From assembly GCF_039888675.1 (NCBI RefSeq), contig NZ_JBDQQR010000001.1:1054001-1118000 (forward strand): 64,000 bases of DNA, read 5' to 3'. Below, in pieces: positions 35,264-46,090 of this stretch. A program made the position numbers and the translations under genes. Numbering within the stretch: position 1 is the first letter of the stretch; each line of letters opens with the position of its first letter. The notes beneath the pieces are model-generated. The model was not told the DNA's origin. It made no database searches and saw only the letters and a program-made list of their open reading frames with translations. Origin of the DNA: Mesorhizobium sp. CAU 1732. GTDB lineage: Bacteria; Pseudomonadota; Alphaproteobacteria; Rhizobiales; Rhizobiaceae.

Positions 35264-36052
35264 ATGCGACCGCTCCCGATAGTCGTGGCGATTACCGGTC
35301 TGGCTGTGGTTGTCCTTTCCGGGCCTGCGCTGCGTGGCCACTTTACTCCGGAGGGGCAACTGGCTGTGTCACCCGTGCCTGATGTGGCGGTCGCTCCCGC
35401 CGCCCAGACCCCTGTCGCGCCGCCCGCCGTTGAAACCGCGCCTGCGCTGAGGCGCTCGATGCCGCGCCCCGTTGCGCCCGATGTGGTGGCCGCGCCGCCA
35501 ATCCCGACCGACACGCTCGAGCGCGTCGATGCGCGCGAGCCGTTGGGCGACAAGGGGCGTGCGCTCAGTCCAGCCGATCTTCCCCCGGCGGAGACGATTT
35601 TGCGCCGCCCGGTGGTCAGCGCTGCGGGAACGTTCACCGCGCAGGGCCATACCGTCGCGCTTGCCGGCATCGATATCACCGACGCCGGCCAGATGTGCGG
35701 CGAGGGAACCACGCAGTGGCCGTGCGGCATCCATGCAAGGACCGCGTTTCGCAACTATCTGCGTGGACGCGCGATGACATGTGTCGTGCCAGCCGTGCCT
35801 GGAAGCGAGGTCGTCGTCGTCGATTGCAAGCTCGGCACGCAGAACCCTGCCGAATGGCTGGTCACGCAGGGCTGGGCACGCGCCGTGGCCGGTGGACCTT
35901 ACGCCGAAGCGGGGGCGGCGGCACAATCCGCCCACCGGGGTCTCTTCGGGCAAGCGCCGACCGCAACACCGGCGCTGACCATCACCGTTCCCGAAAGCGC
36001 GGAACCGCCGATTTCGGGCATCGGCGTGCCGCTGGGCGGCTCAGGCGGCTAG
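35264..36052 (+). CDS. Thermonuclease-family (SNase-like) exported protein
   Basis: 262 residues. An N-terminal signal/anchor ([17 protein letters not shown]) leads into a 70-residue Pro/Ala-rich linker and a C-terminal ~140-residue SNase-like OB domain ([51 protein letters not shown]). The family's key arginines and acids are only partly recognisable, so nuclease activity is doubtful. ATG at 35264 is 8 bp after the S24 gene. Its 3' end overlaps lysK by 12 bp (convergent). Confidence 0.82.
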   Translation: MRPLPIVVAITGLAVVVLSGPALRGHFTPEGQLAVSPVPDVAVAPAAQTPVAPPAVETAPALRRSMPRPVAPDVVAAPPIPTDTLERVDAREPLGDKGRALSPADLPPAETILRRPVVSAAGTFTAQGHTVALAGIDITDAGQMCGEGTTQWPCGIHARTAFRNYLRGRAMTCVVPAVPGSEVVVVDCKLGTQNPAEWLVTQGWARAVAGGPYAEAGAAAQSAHRGLFGQAPTATPALTITVPESAEPPISGIGVPLGGSGG

Positions 36053-37699
36053 TTCGCCCGAAAGCGCTTTGGCGATCAGCGCGCGCGTGTTGTCGATCCC
36101 GTAAAGCGCGGCAAACGAACCGAAGCGCGGACCGCGTTCCTGGCCGATCAGCACCTGATAGATCATCTGGAAGAACGCGACGGAGACGCCGGGGCCACCT
36201 TCGGGGCTCTTCTTGTTGTGATCCTGATAGCGCTCGATGCCGCGCGCGACGTCGAGCGCGGCGTTCTGGATCGTCTCGCCATCGGAACCCGCCGGCAGCG
36301 CGCCGAGCTTGTCGGACAGTGCCTTGAGTGCCGCTGCTTCCACCTCGTCGGCGGCGCGGAACACCTTGGTCGGCTTCACGAAATCGTCGAAGTAACGAAT
36401 GGCGTAGCCGACGAGGCGGTCGAGCTCGGGGTGGGTTTCCGGCGTCACGCCATCGGCATGGCGCGAGATGAAGCCCCACAGAACAGACTTGTCATGCGCG
36501 TTAGACGCACTGACCAGATTGAGCAGCAGCGCGAACGACACCGGAAGTTCGATCACAGGCGGATGGCCGCTGTGAATGTGATAGACCGGGTTGCCCAGCC
36601 GCTCCTTCCAGTCCTGGCGCTGGTATGCGGCGAGGAACTGGTAATACTCGTCCACGGCGCGCGGGATCACGTCGAAATAGAGCTTCTTTGCCGTGCGCGG
36701 CTTCTGGAACATGTAGAGCGCAAGGCTTTCCGTCGGCGCGTAGGTCAGCCACTCGTCGATGGTGATTCCATTGCCCTTCGACTTGGAAATCTTCTCGCCC
36801 TTGTCGTCGAGGAAGAGTTCGTAGACGTAATGCTCCGGCGCGCGGCCGCCGAGCGCCTCGCAGATGCGGTCGTAGACGCCCATGTTCGGGCCGTGATCCT
36901 TGCCGAACATTTCGAAATCCACGCCGAGGGCTGCCCAGCGCGCGCCGAAATCCGGCTTCCATTGAAGCTTCACGTTTCCGCCCGTTACCGGCAGCGTGAT
37001 CTCCTCGCCGTCCTCGTCGTCGAATGTGATCGTCGCGTTTTCAGCGTCGACCTTCTTCATCGGTACGTAGAGAACCCGGCCGGTCTTTTGCGAGATCGGC
37101 AGGAAGGGCGAGTAGGTCGCGCGGCGCTCTTCGCCGAGCGTCGGCAGCATGATGTCCATGATGGCGTCGTACCGTTCCGCCACGCGCTTCAGGATCGCGT
37201 CGAACTTGCCGGACTTGTAATAGTCGCTGGCGCTGGCGAACTCGTAGTCGAAGCCGAACGTGTCGAGGAACCGGCGCAGCATCGCATTGTTGTGATGGCC
37301 GAAGCTCTCGTAATCGCCACCGAACGGGTTCGGCACGACGGTGAGCGGCTTGTGCAGGTGCGGCTCGAGGAACGAGCGATCCGGCACATTGTCCGGGATT
37401 TTGCGCATTCCGTCCATGTCGTCGGAGAAGCACAAGAGGCGCGTCGGCACCTGGCCTTCGGTCAGAATGTGGAAGGCATGGCGCACCATCGTCGTGCGCG
37501 CGACCTCGCCGAACGTGCCGATATGAGGCAGGCCGGACGGGCCATAGCCGGTCTCGAACAGGATGGCTTCCGGCCAGTCCTTACCCTCGTACCGTTTGAT
37601 GATCTTGCGCGCCTCCTCGAACGGCCACGCTTTGCTCTCTTTCGCAGCCGTCACGATTTCGGGCGTGATGATCAGCGAATTCGATCGCACATGGGTCAT
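36041..37699 (-). CDS. lysK: Lysyl-tRNA synthetase, class I
   Basis: 552 residues. HIGH-like PHIG at 58-61 ([15 protein letters not shown]) and KMSKS-like KISKSKGNG near residue 290 identify the class I enzyme, which is the normal LysRS in many alphaproteobacteria and in archaea. It charges tRNA-Lys. It is a stand-alone gene, divergent from terB. Confidence 0.95.
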   Translation of the reverse strand: MTHVRSNSLIITPEIVTAAKESKAWPFEEARKIIKRYEGKDWPEAILFETGYGPSGLPHIGTFGEVARTTMVRHAFHILTEGQVPTRLLCFSDDMDGMRKIPDNVPDRSFLEPHLHKPLTVVPNPFGGDYESFGHHNNAMLRRFLDTFGFDYEFASASDYYKSGKFDAILKRVAERYDAIMDIMLPTLGEERRATYSPFLPISQKTGRVLYVPMKKVDAENATITFDDEDGEEITLPVTGGNVKLQWKPDFGARWAALGVDFEMFGKDHGPNMGVYDRICEALGGRAPEHYVYELFLDDKGEKISKSKGNGITIDEWLTYAPTESLALYMFQKPRTAKKLYFDVIPRAVDEYYQFLAAYQRQDWKERLGNPVYHIHSGHPPVIELPVSFALLLNLVSASNAHDKSVLWGFISRHADGVTPETHPELDRLVGYAIRYFDDFVKPTKVFRAADEVEAAALKALSDKLGALPAGSDGETIQNAALDVARGIERYQDHNKKSPEGGPGVSVAFFQMIYQVLIGQERGPRFGSFAALYGIDNTRALIAKALSGELAA

Positions 37700-37858
37700 G
37701 GTTGCGTCCTGTGAGGTTCGCGGGGCCTTTTCGCCGGCGCGCGCAACGTCTAAGCGGGCGCATTGTGCGCGTCAATTGCGGAGCGGATTTTTCGTTGCGA
37801 TGGGTCGATGCCGTCCCTACTTTCGATCAAACGAATGAGCGACTGGAGAACGAAGACG

Positions 37859-38269
37859 ATGACGAAGCCGTCCGAGCAGGAGGCCCTGATCTACCTTATG
37901 GTGATCATGTCCGCGTCCGACCGCAACATGCGCGATTCCGAACTGGCGCGCATCGGCGCGATCATACGCACGCTTCCTGTCTTCACGGGCTTCGACCAGG
38001 CGCGGACGCTGGATGTCGCACGGCAATGCCAGCGCCTGCTTCAGGATGAGGGCGGCTTCGAAGGTGTGCTTTCGGCGATCAGGGAAGCCCTTTCGATCGA
38101 ACTGCGCGAAACCGCCTACGCGCTTGCCGTCGATGTGGCGGCGGTCGATCTGTCGGTCGGCGCCGAAGAGACGCGCATACTCGATCTCGTAAAGGATCGC
38201 TTCAAGCTCGATCCTCTGGCCGTCGCGGCGATCGAGCGCGCGGCAAGCATCAGGCACCGCATCGGTTGA
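37859..38269 (+). CDS. TerB-domain protein
   Basis: 136 residues, all-helical; EALIYLMVIMSASDRNMRDSELARIGAII and VAAVDLSVGAEETRILDLVKDRFKLDP are the two repeated halves of a TerB domain, each with acidic metal-binding residues (SASDRNMRDSE, AAVDLSVGAEE). No other ter genes are nearby, so tellurite resistance is not implied; stand-alone TerB proteins are thought to sense or bind metal at membranes. GGAGA precedes the ATG. It overlaps a possible TTG start of the next gene. Confidence 0.85.
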   Translation: MTKPSEQEALIYLMVIMSASDRNMRDSELARIGAIIRTLPVFTGFDQARTLDVARQCQRLLQDEGGFEGVLSAIREALSIELRETAYALAVDVAAVDLSVGAEETRILDLVKDRFKLDPLAVAAIERAASIRHRIG

Positions 38270-38283
38270 CAGACAACGAAGCC

Positions 38284-39078
38284 ATGGTCCGACTGGTCGC
38301 CTTTCTCGCGATCTTCGGAAGCATGGCGGCGTTCGAACTCTGGTCGCCGCGTCTGGAGCGGGCCGAGATGGCCGGCGCCATGAAGACGCGCCGCTGGTTC
38401 ACCAACCTGTCGATGGTGGTCGTGTCCTCCATCTTGCTGCGCATCGTCTTTCCCGCAGCCGCTGTCGGCGCCGCGCTATGGGCGCAGGCGAATGGCTGGG
38501 GTCTGTTCAACCGTGTCGACGTGCCGCCGATCGCAACCGGCATCATGGCCTTCGTCATCCTCGATTTCGCCGTCTGGTTGGAACACGTCGCCAGCCACAA
38601 GATCCCGATCCTGTGGCGGATCCATCGCACGCACCATGCCGATACCGGTTTCGATCTGACGACCGGGCTGCGCTTCCATCCGCTCGAGATCGTGCTCTCG
38701 ATGGTCTGGAAGGCCGGCATCGTCGTAGCGCTCGGAGCGCCGGTTGCAGCCGTGCTGGTGTTCGAGATCGTGCTGAACGGGATGTCGATGTTTAATCACT
38801 CGAACGCCCGCCTGCCGCTCGGTTTCGACCGTGTGCTGCGCCGTTTCGTCGTCACACCCGACATGCATCGCGTGCACCATTCGACGATCCATCGCGAGAC
38901 GGATTCGAACTACGGCTTCAACCTGCCGATCTGGGATCGCCTGTTCCGCACCTATCGCGACCAGCCGGAGAAGGGGCATGACGGGATGGATATCGGCCTC
39001 ACGCAATGGCGCGATGCCGCGCCGTCCCGCCTCGGCTGGGCGCTCATGCTGCCGTTTAGACGGCCACCCGGTCAGTAG
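38284..39078 (+). CDS. Sterol desaturase / fatty acid hydroxylase family membrane protein
   Basis: 264 residues, four membrane segments and the di-iron histidine clusters EHVASH, HRTHHAD, NHSN and HRVHHSTIHRETDSNYG. This is the fatty-acid-hydroxylase superfamily (carotenoid, sterol or lipid hydroxylases/desaturases). A TTG at 38266 overlapping the terB stop would add six residues. It is probably co-transcribed with terB. Substrate unknown. Confidence 0.88.
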   Translation: MVRLVAFLAIFGSMAAFELWSPRLERAEMAGAMKTRRWFTNLSMVVVSSILLRIVFPAAAVGAALWAQANGWGLFNRVDVPPIATGIMAFVILDFAVWLEHVASHKIPILWRIHRTHHADTGFDLTTGLRFHPLEIVLSMVWKAGIVVALGAPVAAVLVFEIVLNGMSMFNHSNARLPLGFDRVLRRFVVTPDMHRVHHSTIHRETDSNYGFNLPIWDRLFRTYRDQPEKGHDGMDIGLTQWRDAAPSRLGWALMLPFRRPPGQ

Positions 39079-39929
39079 AAGCTGACGGGAAAATACTTCA
39101 GGTAGAGTTCGGCGAAGGTCCCCTTCACATTGATCTCGCGCAGGGCGTAGTCGAAGGCCTGTGCGAGAACAGCGTCGTCGTGCTTGACCGCGATTGCGAG
39201 GCCCGCGCCGAGAAATTCCGGCGCGATATAGGGCCCGCCGACGAAGCGGCAACAATTGTTCGAGCCCGATCCCGCCAGCCAGAACGACAGCCGCATCCCG
39301 TCGCCGAACGCGCCGTCGATCTTGCCGTCGCGCAAATCCCGATAGAGCCAGTCCAGACGCGAATAAGTCACCGGCCTCGCTGCGGGGAAGTAACTTCTCA
39401 GCATCGCTTCATGTGCGGAACCTGCAAGGATGCCGATGCGCTTTTCGGTGAGAGCCTTGTGCATCGGCTCACTGAGTGTCGAGGCGCGCGGGACGACAAA
39501 ACGGGCCGGGAAGCGAAGGTAGGGCCGCGAAAAAGTGTAGCGCTCGCGTGCCGCCGCACTGATCGCGGTTCCGGTGATGAGTGCTTCGCCGTCTCCGGAA
39601 TCCATCGCGGCGTCCAGCTCGCCCCACGGAAGCCCCTGGATCTGGCATCGCGCGACGATATCCAGTTCGCGGCAGATTGCGCGCGCGAGTTCGATGTGGA
39701 AGCCGGTCAGCCGACCTTCGGAATCCAGAAAGTTGAAGGGGGGAAAATCGATCGTCGTCAGGAACCGAACGCGCTCGACGGCGGAGAGGTCCGGTTTCGG
39801 CAACCGCTCCTTGTCGTCCCAATAGTTCGGGATCGCGGGTTCGGCCGCTGCCGCCTGTCCCGCCAATGACACGGTGAGCAGGAGCAGAAAAAGACCGATT
39901 GCTTTCAACGTTCCCATCACGTGCGGCAT
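39072..39929 (-). CDS. Periplasmic solute-binding protein, family 3 (amino-acid type)
   Basis: 285 residues with a signal peptide (IGLFLLLLTVSLAGQAAAAE) and the bilobed SBP_bac_3 fold (VRFLTTIDFPPFNFLDSEGRLTGFHIELARAICRELD). Ligand-binding landmarks (F-P-P-F, RLTGF-x-I-E-L) are retained. No permease or ATPase genes are adjacent, so it is an orphan binding protein or sensor component. The 3' end overlaps the desaturase gene by 7 bp. Start could be ATG 39917. Confidence 0.9.
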   Translation of the reverse strand: MPHVMGTLKAIGLFLLLLTVSLAGQAAAAEPAIPNYWDDKERLPKPDLSAVERVRFLTTIDFPPFNFLDSEGRLTGFHIELARAICRELDIVARCQIQGLPWGELDAAMDSGDGEALITGTAISAAARERYTFSRPYLRFPARFVVPRASTLSEPMHKALTEKRIGILAGSAHEAMLRSYFPAARPVTYSRLDWLYRDLRDGKIDGAFGDGMRLSFWLAGSGSNNCCRFVGGPYIAPEFLGAGLAIAVKHDDAVLAQAFDYALREINVKGTFAELYLKYFPVSFY

Positions 39930-40326
39930 GCCTCGCGGATCACATCGGCAGGGTTGTCGTCTGGCCGGGCAGCGCTGTCAATCAGCCAGAAATCGCCCAG
40001 CGTGCGCGATGTCGAACAACAGCTCCGGCAACGTAGAGTACAGAAAGATATGGGTTAACCAATCGTTAAAGAATCACGTTGCGGAAACCGTAGATTGTGC
40101 ATACGTTTCAACCGGCGGTGGGGGGTATGCGTATGGTGTCAGCTTTCAGTGATGGAAGTCATGCGTTCTATTGGACGGCTAAGGACGGGGGCCGCAATAG
40201 GATCGCTTTGACGGCGATCATTTCATCCGTCGGCAAGTATAGTCGTGATCAGCGCGCTGTTTCTAGTCGTGATTTGGGGGAACCCGTGCCGCGTGCCTCC
40301 GGCTCCTGCCAGGCGGGTCGCTGACG
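39930..40326. other. 397-bp intergenic region before the glycosyltransferase gene
   Basis: No convincing gene. The first part is the divergent promoter region of the solute-binding protein; 40040-40090 is locally A/T-rich and holds the CtrA-type box listed separately and a GAATC site at 40071-40075. The remaining ~230 bp upstream of the glycosyltransferase start could be a long 5' leader. Short open frames here lack ribosome sites. Confidence 0.5.
40055..40069. promoter_or_regulatory. CtrA-type binding site (TTAA-N7-TTAA)
   Basis: TTAA-CCAATCG-TTAA matches the full CtrA consensus spacing exactly, including the preferred CC after the first half. It lies between the divergent solute-binding-protein and glycosyltransferase genes, 258 bp before the latter. 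A GANTC site follows two bases later. Confidence 0.6.
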
Positions 40327-42423
40327 ATGGCGCTGCTCGAGCCCGGCTATGAGCCGGACACTTCGCCCCGATCCGTTCCCTCCCTTCTGACACTTCGTCG
40401 ACCGGAATTCCGCGCCCCGACAGGCGACGATCGGCATGAAAGCCATCCGGTAAGACGAAGCACTGGCCGCGATCTGCGGGCTTCCCCTCATCAAGGGGGC
40501 AAGGTCGTTCCGTTCGCACGTGCGTCTGCCCGACTCCGCCTGGACGAGGAGCTTCGCGAATGGCAGCCTGTGCTTGCCAGCCTCCAGATCGATGGAGAGG
40601 TGATGCAGCGTATCGTCCGGCGCGCCGTCGCGAACGACACGTCGTTGCTGCGCGAGCTTCTCGCCGCCGGCGTCGCCGACGAGGCCGGAATATTCCGCGC
40701 AATCGCTGCTCACGTCGGACTGGAGTTTCTGGAAACGATCGATCCGGATCGCATCGTGATGCGGGAGCGAGATCGGCTTCTGGCGCTGAAGCGTGGCGGG
40801 GGCGCCCGGATCGTCAAGATCGATCAGGGCGATGGCACGTTCGTCTTCGCCCAGGGCAACCGCGATCTGGACCTTGTAAATCTTCGCAGGCTGACAGCAG
40901 GACGAAACGCGCGTGAGCGGATGAAGATCGTCGCCCCGCAGACGTTACGCAGGGCGCTGATCTCGCTGTCGGAGGACAGCCTTCTGCGCGGCGCACAGAA
41001 TGCCCTGTTCGTAGACCGAACGGACTTTTCGGCGCGGCTGGTGATGAATGGCTGGCAGGGGGTGTTTGTCGGCACGGTTGGGCTCGGGGTTCCCGTGGCG
41101 TTGGCACTGGCATTCCAGTCGACGCTGATCGCCTTGAATGTGGTCGCGGTGACTGCATTCCTGGCCTGCGTTCTGATACGCGTGATGGCGCTCGGCTCTG
41201 CATCGCCTATCCGCAAACGCGACCTGCCTCAGGTCGATCCGGCCGTCTTGCCCACCTATTCGGTGCTGGTCGCGCTGTATCGCGAAAGCGCGGTGGTTCC
41301 GGAACTTCTGGTGGCGCTTGGCAAGCTGCAATGGCCGCGCAGCAAGCTCGAAATCAAGCTCGTATGCGAAGAGGACGACCACGAGACCCTTGCGGCGCTG
41401 CGGGCGCACGCGCTGCGCCCCTATGTCGAGATCATCGAAGTGCCGGCCGGCTCGCCGCGCACCAAGCCGAAGGCCCTGGCCTACGCGTTGCCGCTGTGCA
41501 CCGGCGAGTTCGTCACGCTGTTCGATGCCGAGGATCGTCCTCACCCGCAGCAATTGCTGGAAGCCTGGCAGCGCTTCGATGCGGAGGACGAGGATCTCGC
41601 CTGCCTTCAGGCTCCGCTTGTCGTCACCAATGGCGGCTCGAGCGAGATGTCGCGCATGTTCGCGTTCGAATATGCAGGGCTGTTCCGGGCACTCCTGCCG
41701 TGGCTCGCGTCGTGGAACCTGATGATGCCGCTTGGCGGCACCTCCAATCATTTCCGGCGGGATGCGCTCGTCAAGGCCGGCGGGTGGGACCCCTACAACG
41801 TGACCGAAGATGCTGACCTTGGGCTGCGGCTCAAGCGGCTCGGCTATCGCTGCGGCGTCCTCGATCTGCCGACGCTAGAGGATGCGCCGGAGACCCTGAA
41901 AGTCTGGCTGCCGCAGCGTGTCCGATGGTTCAAGGGCTGGGCGCAGACCTGGCTGGTACACATGCGCGACCCCGTCGCGCTGTATCGGGACCTGGGTTTC
42001 GCATCATTCGTCGTCACCCAGATTCTCGTGTTCGGCATGCTGGTCTCGGCGCTGCTCCACCCGGTCTTCTTCCTGACGATCGCCTACATCGCCGTAAAAA
42101 TGATGTTCGTGGGGGCGGTCGGCACCCTTGAGGTGATCATGCTTGCTTTGGGGTCGCTGAACATTCTTTGCGGATACGCTGCCTTCATCGCGATCGGCGC
42201 GCTGACCTTGTCGCTGCGCGAAAAGCCATGGCTCGCTACGATCATCGTGCGCACGCCGCTTCACTGGCTGCTTCTGTCGCTCGCCGCCTGGATGGCGCTG
42301 TGGGAGATGAAGCAGCGACCGCATCACTGGAACAAAACCCCGCACAAGCCGACCCGCCAGTTCCGCAGGCAGGCGAAAGCGGTGGTCAATGCTAGCCGAG
42401 CGCCGTCGCTTCATCTCCGATGA
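40327..42423 (+). CDS. Glycosyltransferase family 2, membrane-bound, with MshEN/T2SSE_N-like N-domain
   Basis: 698 residues. Residues ~80-190 resemble the N-terminal domain of type II secretion ATPases ([38 protein letters not shown]), as in NfrB-type transferases. Then two membrane helices (~235-285), a GT-2 catalytic domain with DAED (DxD, ~401) and QxxRW at 530-534 (QRVRWFKGW), and C-terminal membrane helices. This is the processive/polysaccharide-export class of BcsA-like enzymes. The CtrA box upstream suggests cell-cycle control. Its 3' end overlaps ppk2 by 32 bp. Confidence 0.88.
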   Translation: MALLEPGYEPDTSPRSVPSLLTLRRPEFRAPTGDDRHESHPVRRSTGRDLRASPHQGGKVVPFARASARLRLDEELREWQPVLASLQIDGEVMQRIVRRAVANDTSLLRELLAAGVADEAGIFRAIAAHVGLEFLETIDPDRIVMRERDRLLALKRGGGARIVKIDQGDGTFVFAQGNRDLDLVNLRRLTAGRNARERMKIVAPQTLRRALISLSEDSLLRGAQNALFVDRTDFSARLVMNGWQGVFVGTVGLGVPVALALAFQSTLIALNVVAVTAFLACVLIRVMALGSASPIRKRDLPQVDPAVLPTYSVLVALYRESAVVPELLVALGKLQWPRSKLEIKLVCEEDDHETLAALRAHALRPYVEIIEVPAGSPRTKPKALAYALPLCTGEFVTLFDAEDRPHPQQLLEAWQRFDAEDEDLACLQAPLVVTNGGSSEMSRMFAFEYAGLFRALLPWLASWNLMMPLGGTSNHFRRDALVKAGGWDPYNVTEDADLGLRLKRLGYRCGVLDLPTLEDAPETLKVWLPQRVRWFKGWAQTWLVHMRDPVALYRDLGFASFVVTQILVFGMLVSALLHPVFFLTIAYIAVKMMFVGAVGTLEVIMLALGSLNILCGYAAFIAIGALTLSLREKPWLATIIVRTPLHWLLLSLAAWMALWEMKQRPHHWNKTPHKPTRQFRRQAKAVVNASRAPSLHLR

Positions 42424-43288
42424 TCTGCCGGTCCTGTTCGCCTATGATCGACAGATCCCGGCCCTTATAGGGAATCGACAGGAGCAGATGCCGGATGGCG
42501 GCGAGGCGCGACCTGCGTTTGTCGTTGGCGCGCAGGACCGTCCACGGCGCGTGTTCGGTGTGAGTGCGCTCAAACATGATGTCGAGCATCTTGGTGTAGT
42601 CGTTCCACTTGGCGACGCCGGCGATATCGATCGGCGAGAATTTCCAGTTCTTCAACGGGCTGTGGCGTCGGTCATGGAACCGGGCAAGCTGCGTTTCCTG
42701 GCCGATGCTGAGCCAGAATTTGAACAGGTGAATGCCGTCGGCGACGATCCCCTTCTCGAAGTTGGGTACCTCCTCAAGAAACTGCTCGTGCTGCTGCGGC
42801 GTGCAGAAGCCCATGACCGGCTCGACGCCGGCGCGGTTGTACCAGGACCGGTCGAACGTCACGAATTCGCCGGCTGTCGGGAAGTGGGTGACATAGCGTT
42901 GGAAATACCATTGGCCACGCTCTGTCTCGGTGGGCTTGGTCAGCGCCACGTTGCGGGCCGTTCGCGGGTTCATGTATTCGCGCGTCACGAAGATGGTTCC
43001 GCCCTTGCCGGCGGCGTCGCGCCCCTCGAAGAGAACCATGACGCGTTCGCCGGATGCCTGCAGCCAGGACTGCATCTTCACGAGTTCGATCTGGAGTGCT
43101 TCCAGCGTCCTCTCATATTCCTTCTTCGGCATCTTCTCGTCGTAGGGGTATCCGCCGGCGGTCAGCTCATTTTTGGTGACCCATTCCGGTAGTTCGGGCG
43201 CGTCGATGTCGAAGACGCGCTTCTTGCCATCGATCTTGAGCTTGATCGGCTCTGCCGGATCCACGAACGTCGCTGACTTGCTGCCCAT
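42392..43288 (-). CDS. ppk2: Polyphosphate kinase 2
   Basis: 298 residues. Walker [13 protein letters not shown] at 87-98, Walker B region [18 protein letters not shown] and the lid [18 protein letters not shown] are those of class I PPK2, which makes NTP from polyphosphate and NDP. The chosen ATG (MGSKSATFV) has AGGAA upstream; the frame is open much further over the divergent phoR gene. Located 94 bp from and divergent to phoR, linking polyphosphate to phosphate sensing. Confidence 0.94.
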   Translation of the reverse strand: MGSKSATFVDPAEPIKLKIDGKKRVFDIDAPELPEWVTKNELTAGGYPYDEKMPKKEYERTLEALQIELVKMQSWLQASGERVMVLFEGRDAAGKGGTIFVTREYMNPRTARNVALTKPTETERGQWYFQRYVTHFPTAGEFVTFDRSWYNRAGVEPVMGFCTPQQHEQFLEEVPNFEKGIVADGIHLFKFWLSIGQETQLARFHDRRHSPLKNWKFSPIDIAGVAKWNDYTKMLDIMFERTHTEHAPWTVLRANDKRRSRLAAIRHLLLSIPYKGRDLSIIGEQDRQIIGDEATALG

Positions 43289-43382
43289 TGAGATATTCCT
43301 GTGACCTTGTGAAACCATGCTATTTGGTGACCGACGAACGGTCCAGTGGGCTGAGATGGATACGGTGAATGCGAGGACAAGA

Positions 43383-44657
43383 ATGGCAGAGCAGAGCGGT
43401 GGATCGTCCAGCCAGCGTCGCGCCGGGATTGCGCGTGCGCGCCTGAAAGGCATGCGCTGGGTAATCGCCGCCGCCGCGATCGCCATCCTCGTCGTGAACC
43501 AGCTCGCAGGCGGTAACATTCTGGTCGCCGTCGTTGCGATCCTGTTCGTGGCGGGAGTTGCGATCGCCATTCCCGGGCGACCGCTGACGCGACGCAGCGA
43601 CGGCCAGGCGGCGACGATCCGCGACGCCGATGTGGATGCGCTCTCCGGGCGTGAACTCGCCGCCGCCGTTCCTGATCCGATCATCGTGTTCGACAAGCAC
43701 GGGTCCGCGCTCTACGCGAACCCCGCCGCCACGACGGCCTTCGGCCTCATTCCGGAAGGCACGCTGCTGCAATTGAAGTTCCGCGCGCCGGAGATGCAGC
43801 AGCTCATCGACGGCGTTCTGAAGAACCGTCGTGCTGGCGCGATCGACTATGCCGAGCGCGTACCGATCGAGCGCGCCTTCCGCGTCGCCGTCCTGCCGGT
43901 CGGACAGAATTCCGGATTGTTCCTGATCCTCTTCAAGGACCAGAGTGAATCGCGCCGGATCGACCGGATGCGCGCCGATTTCATCGCCAATGCCAGCCAC
44001 GAACTGCGCACGCCGCTGGCCTCGATTGCCGGATTTATCGAGACGCTGCGTGGACCCGCGCGAAACGACGAAAAGGCGCGCGAAAACTTCCTCCAGATCA
44101 TGCACACGCAGACGTCGCGCATGGCGCGTCTCATCGACGACCTGCTCTCCTTGTCGCGTATCGAGATGAAGCCCTATCTGCGATCGGACGAGAAGATCGA
44201 TATCGGCGAGACGGTGGCGGGTGTGGTCGAGTCCCTCGGCCACATGGCGCGCGACAGCGGCGTCGTGGTGGCGTTCGCTCGACCGGATCATCCAGTGCTG
44301 GCGCCCGGCAGCCGGGACGAACTCATCCAGGTCTTCGAAAACCTGCTCGAAAACGCCTGCAAATACGGCGCGTCTGGCGGCCGCGTCGATATCTCGATTG
44401 CCGAGACCCGTTCCGGACCGAATCCGGAGGTTGCCGTCACCATACGCGATCACGGGCCGGGCATTGCCGAGGAGCACATTCCCCGCATCACCGAACGCTT
44501 CTACCGTGTCGATGTCGAGACCAGTCGCAGCCAGAAGGGCACCGGGCTCGGACTTGCCATCGTGAAGCACATCCTGACCCGCCACGAGGCGCGCCTCACC
44601 GTGCGGTCGAAGCTGGGCGACGGCGCCGCGTTCACCGTCCACTTGCCGTCGCAATAG
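43383..44657 (+). CDS. phoR: Phosphate-regulon sensor histidine kinase PhoR
   Basis: 424 residues from ATG 43383 (GAGGAC upstream; ATG 43317 and 43356 also in frame). Two membrane helices lie near 25-70. A PAS domain covers ~85-195 ([21 protein letters not shown]). HisKA has the phosphoacceptor His206 in [16 protein letters not shown], then HATPase_c boxes [16 protein letters not shown] and GTGLGLAIV. It senses phosphate status through the Pst complex and PhoU in other bacteria. phoU follows 81 bp downstream, without pst genes. Confidence 0.92.
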   Translation: MAEQSGGSSSQRRAGIARARLKGMRWVIAAAAIAILVVNQLAGGNILVAVVAILFVAGVAIAIPGRPLTRRSDGQAATIRDADVDALSGRELAAAVPDPIIVFDKHGSALYANPAATTAFGLIPEGTLLQLKFRAPEMQQLIDGVLKNRRAGAIDYAERVPIERAFRVAVLPVGQNSGLFLILFKDQSESRRIDRMRADFIANASHELRTPLASIAGFIETLRGPARNDEKARENFLQIMHTQTSRMARLIDDLLSLSRIEMKPYLRSDEKIDIGETVAGVVESLGHMARDSGVVVAFARPDHPVLAPGSRDELIQVFENLLENACKYGASGGRVDISIAETRSGPNPEVAVTIRDHGPGIAEEHIPRITERFYRVDVETSRSQKGTGLGLAIVKHILTRHEARLTVRSKLGDGAAFTVHLPSQ

Positions 44658-44738
44658 GCCCCAGGCGCTTTCTTTTTCCTGTCATCTGCCTAATTTAGGG
44701 TCTGGATTCGAGGATTCGCCTCGCACGGTCAGGCCATC

Positions 44739-45467
44739 ATGCAAACGCAACACATCGTACGTGCCTATGACGAGGAACTTGCGTCGCTGGGCAACCGGAT
44801 CGCCGCGATGGGCGGCCACGCAGAGCGCATGGTCGAGCAGTCGGTTGCGGCCCTGGTCAATTCCGACCTGTCGCTTGCCCGCAAGGTGATCGCCGACGAC
44901 CACGTCCTCGACGAGGGTCAGCGCTGGGTCGATGATCAGGCGATCCTGCTCATCGCCAAGCGGCAGCCCATGGCGGACGATCTTCGCGAGATCGTCGGCA
45001 CGATCCGCATTTCCGCGGACCTCGAGCGGGTTGGTGATCTGGGCAAGAACATCGCCAAGCGTGTCGTTGCGGTGGCCGATACGCGCCAGCCCATCAGGCT
45101 TTTCCGGGGGATCGAGGCGCTCGCGACGCTCGCTCTGACGCAGCTCAAGCAGGTGCTCGACGTCTATGCGTCGCGGTCGGTGGGCGCGATCGGGTTCATG
45201 CGTGACCGCGACGAGGAAATCGACGCGATGTACACGTCGCTCTTCCGCGAGCTTCTGACCTATATGATGGAAGATCCGCGTAACATCACGCCGTGCACGC
45301 ATCTGCTGTTCTGCGCCAAGAACATCGAGCGGATCGGTGATCACGCGACCAATATCGCGGAAACCATCTACTACGTGGCAACCGGCGAGCAGCTTCCGCT
45401 GGAGCGGCCCAAGGAAGACAAGAGCCACCACGTGGTGGTGCTGGAGAACGCCAGCAAAGCGCTTTAG
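44739..45467 (+). CDS. phoU: Phosphate-specific transport regulator PhoU
   Basis: 242 residues, all helical, two PhoU repeats. Metal-binding motifs: DLERVGDLGKNIAKR in the first repeat and NIERIGDHATNIAETIYY in the second. PhoU bridges PstB and PhoR to hold the kinase in phosphatase mode and limits phosphate uptake. A single CTGTCAT, half of a Pho box, lies at 44679-44685 in the phoR-phoU gap. No pstSCAB before it and no phoB after it. Confidence 0.93.
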   Translation: MQTQHIVRAYDEELASLGNRIAAMGGHAERMVEQSVAALVNSDLSLARKVIADDHVLDEGQRWVDDQAILLIAKRQPMADDLREIVGTIRISADLERVGDLGKNIAKRVVAVADTRQPIRLFRGIEALATLALTQLKQVLDVYASRSVGAIGFMRDRDEEIDAMYTSLFRELLTYMMEDPRNITPCTHLLFCAKNIERIGDHATNIAETIYYVATGEQLPLERPKEDKSHHVVVLENASKAL

Positions 45468-45583
45468 GCGACGCACAAGCTCGCTGGTCTGCCCTCGCAA
45501 CTGCGACAGCAGACAAATAGAGGCATGAAACGGGAGCGCTCCACGCCTTGAATTCAAACCATTGAGTGTACGCCGATCTCAGG

Positions 45584-46090
45584 TCAGCGCGCGCGGCGGC
45601 GCTCCGAAACCGGCTGATAGGCGACCTTGCTGTGGTAGCCGCAATAGGGTCCGTTTTCGCCGGCTTCGTTGCCGCAGAAATTGAATTCCTCGCTGAGCGG
45701 GTCGCCGTTCGGCCACTTGCAGGTGCGCTCGGTGAGCTGGATCAGCGTCAGCTTGCGCGAGATCGGGATCACGACGTTCTCCTGCGGACGCATCACCTGC
45801 CGTGCGATCGGCTCCGCGTCGAATTGGGTGGCCAGCGCGTTTGCACCGACAGTCATCGTGACGGGACGCGTCGGGCGGACCGTCGCCTTGACGGTTGTGG
45901 TCGTCACCGTCTTCTTTACCCGCGGCTGAGCGGACGAGGTGCGGCCGCGCGCCGACAATTTCAGACGGTGAACCTTGCCGATGACGGCGTTGCGGCTGAC
46001 GCCGCCGAGTTGCGTCGCGATCTGGCTCGCGCTCAGTCCTTCGGACCACAGCTTCTTGAGCATCTCAACACGTTCGTCGGTCCAGTTCAT
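45584..46090 (-). CDS. gcrA: Cell-cycle transcriptional regulator GcrA
   Basis: 168 residues. The N-terminal HTH MNWTDERVEMLKKLWSEGLSASQIATQLGGVSRNAVIGKVHRLKL, given as landmark, is almost invariant in GcrA proteins. A basic T/V/K-rich linker and the C-terminal zinc-like CKWP...FCGN...YCGYH domain follow and bind sigma70 RNA polymerase. CAGGAG precedes the ATG. GcrA activates promoters with CcrM-methylated GANTC sites. Five GANTC sequences are clustered just upstream of this gene. Confidence 0.95.
   Translation of the reverse strand: MNWTDERVEMLKKLWSEGLSASQIATQLGGVSRNAVIGKVHRLKLSARGRTSSAQPRVKKTVTTTTVKATVRPTRPVTMTVGANALATQFDAEPIARQVMRPQENVVIPISRKLTLIQLTERTCKWPNGDPLSEEFNFCGNEAGENGPYCGYHSKVAYQPVSERRRAR

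Noticed and set aside
37859..38269. Tellurite-resistance operon
   Set aside because: Only a single TerB-domain gene; terA, terC, terD and terE are absent.
40097..40324. 75-codon frame before the glycosyltransferase
   Set aside because: No ribosome site, atypical composition and no recognisable feature; it lies in the probable promoter/leader region.
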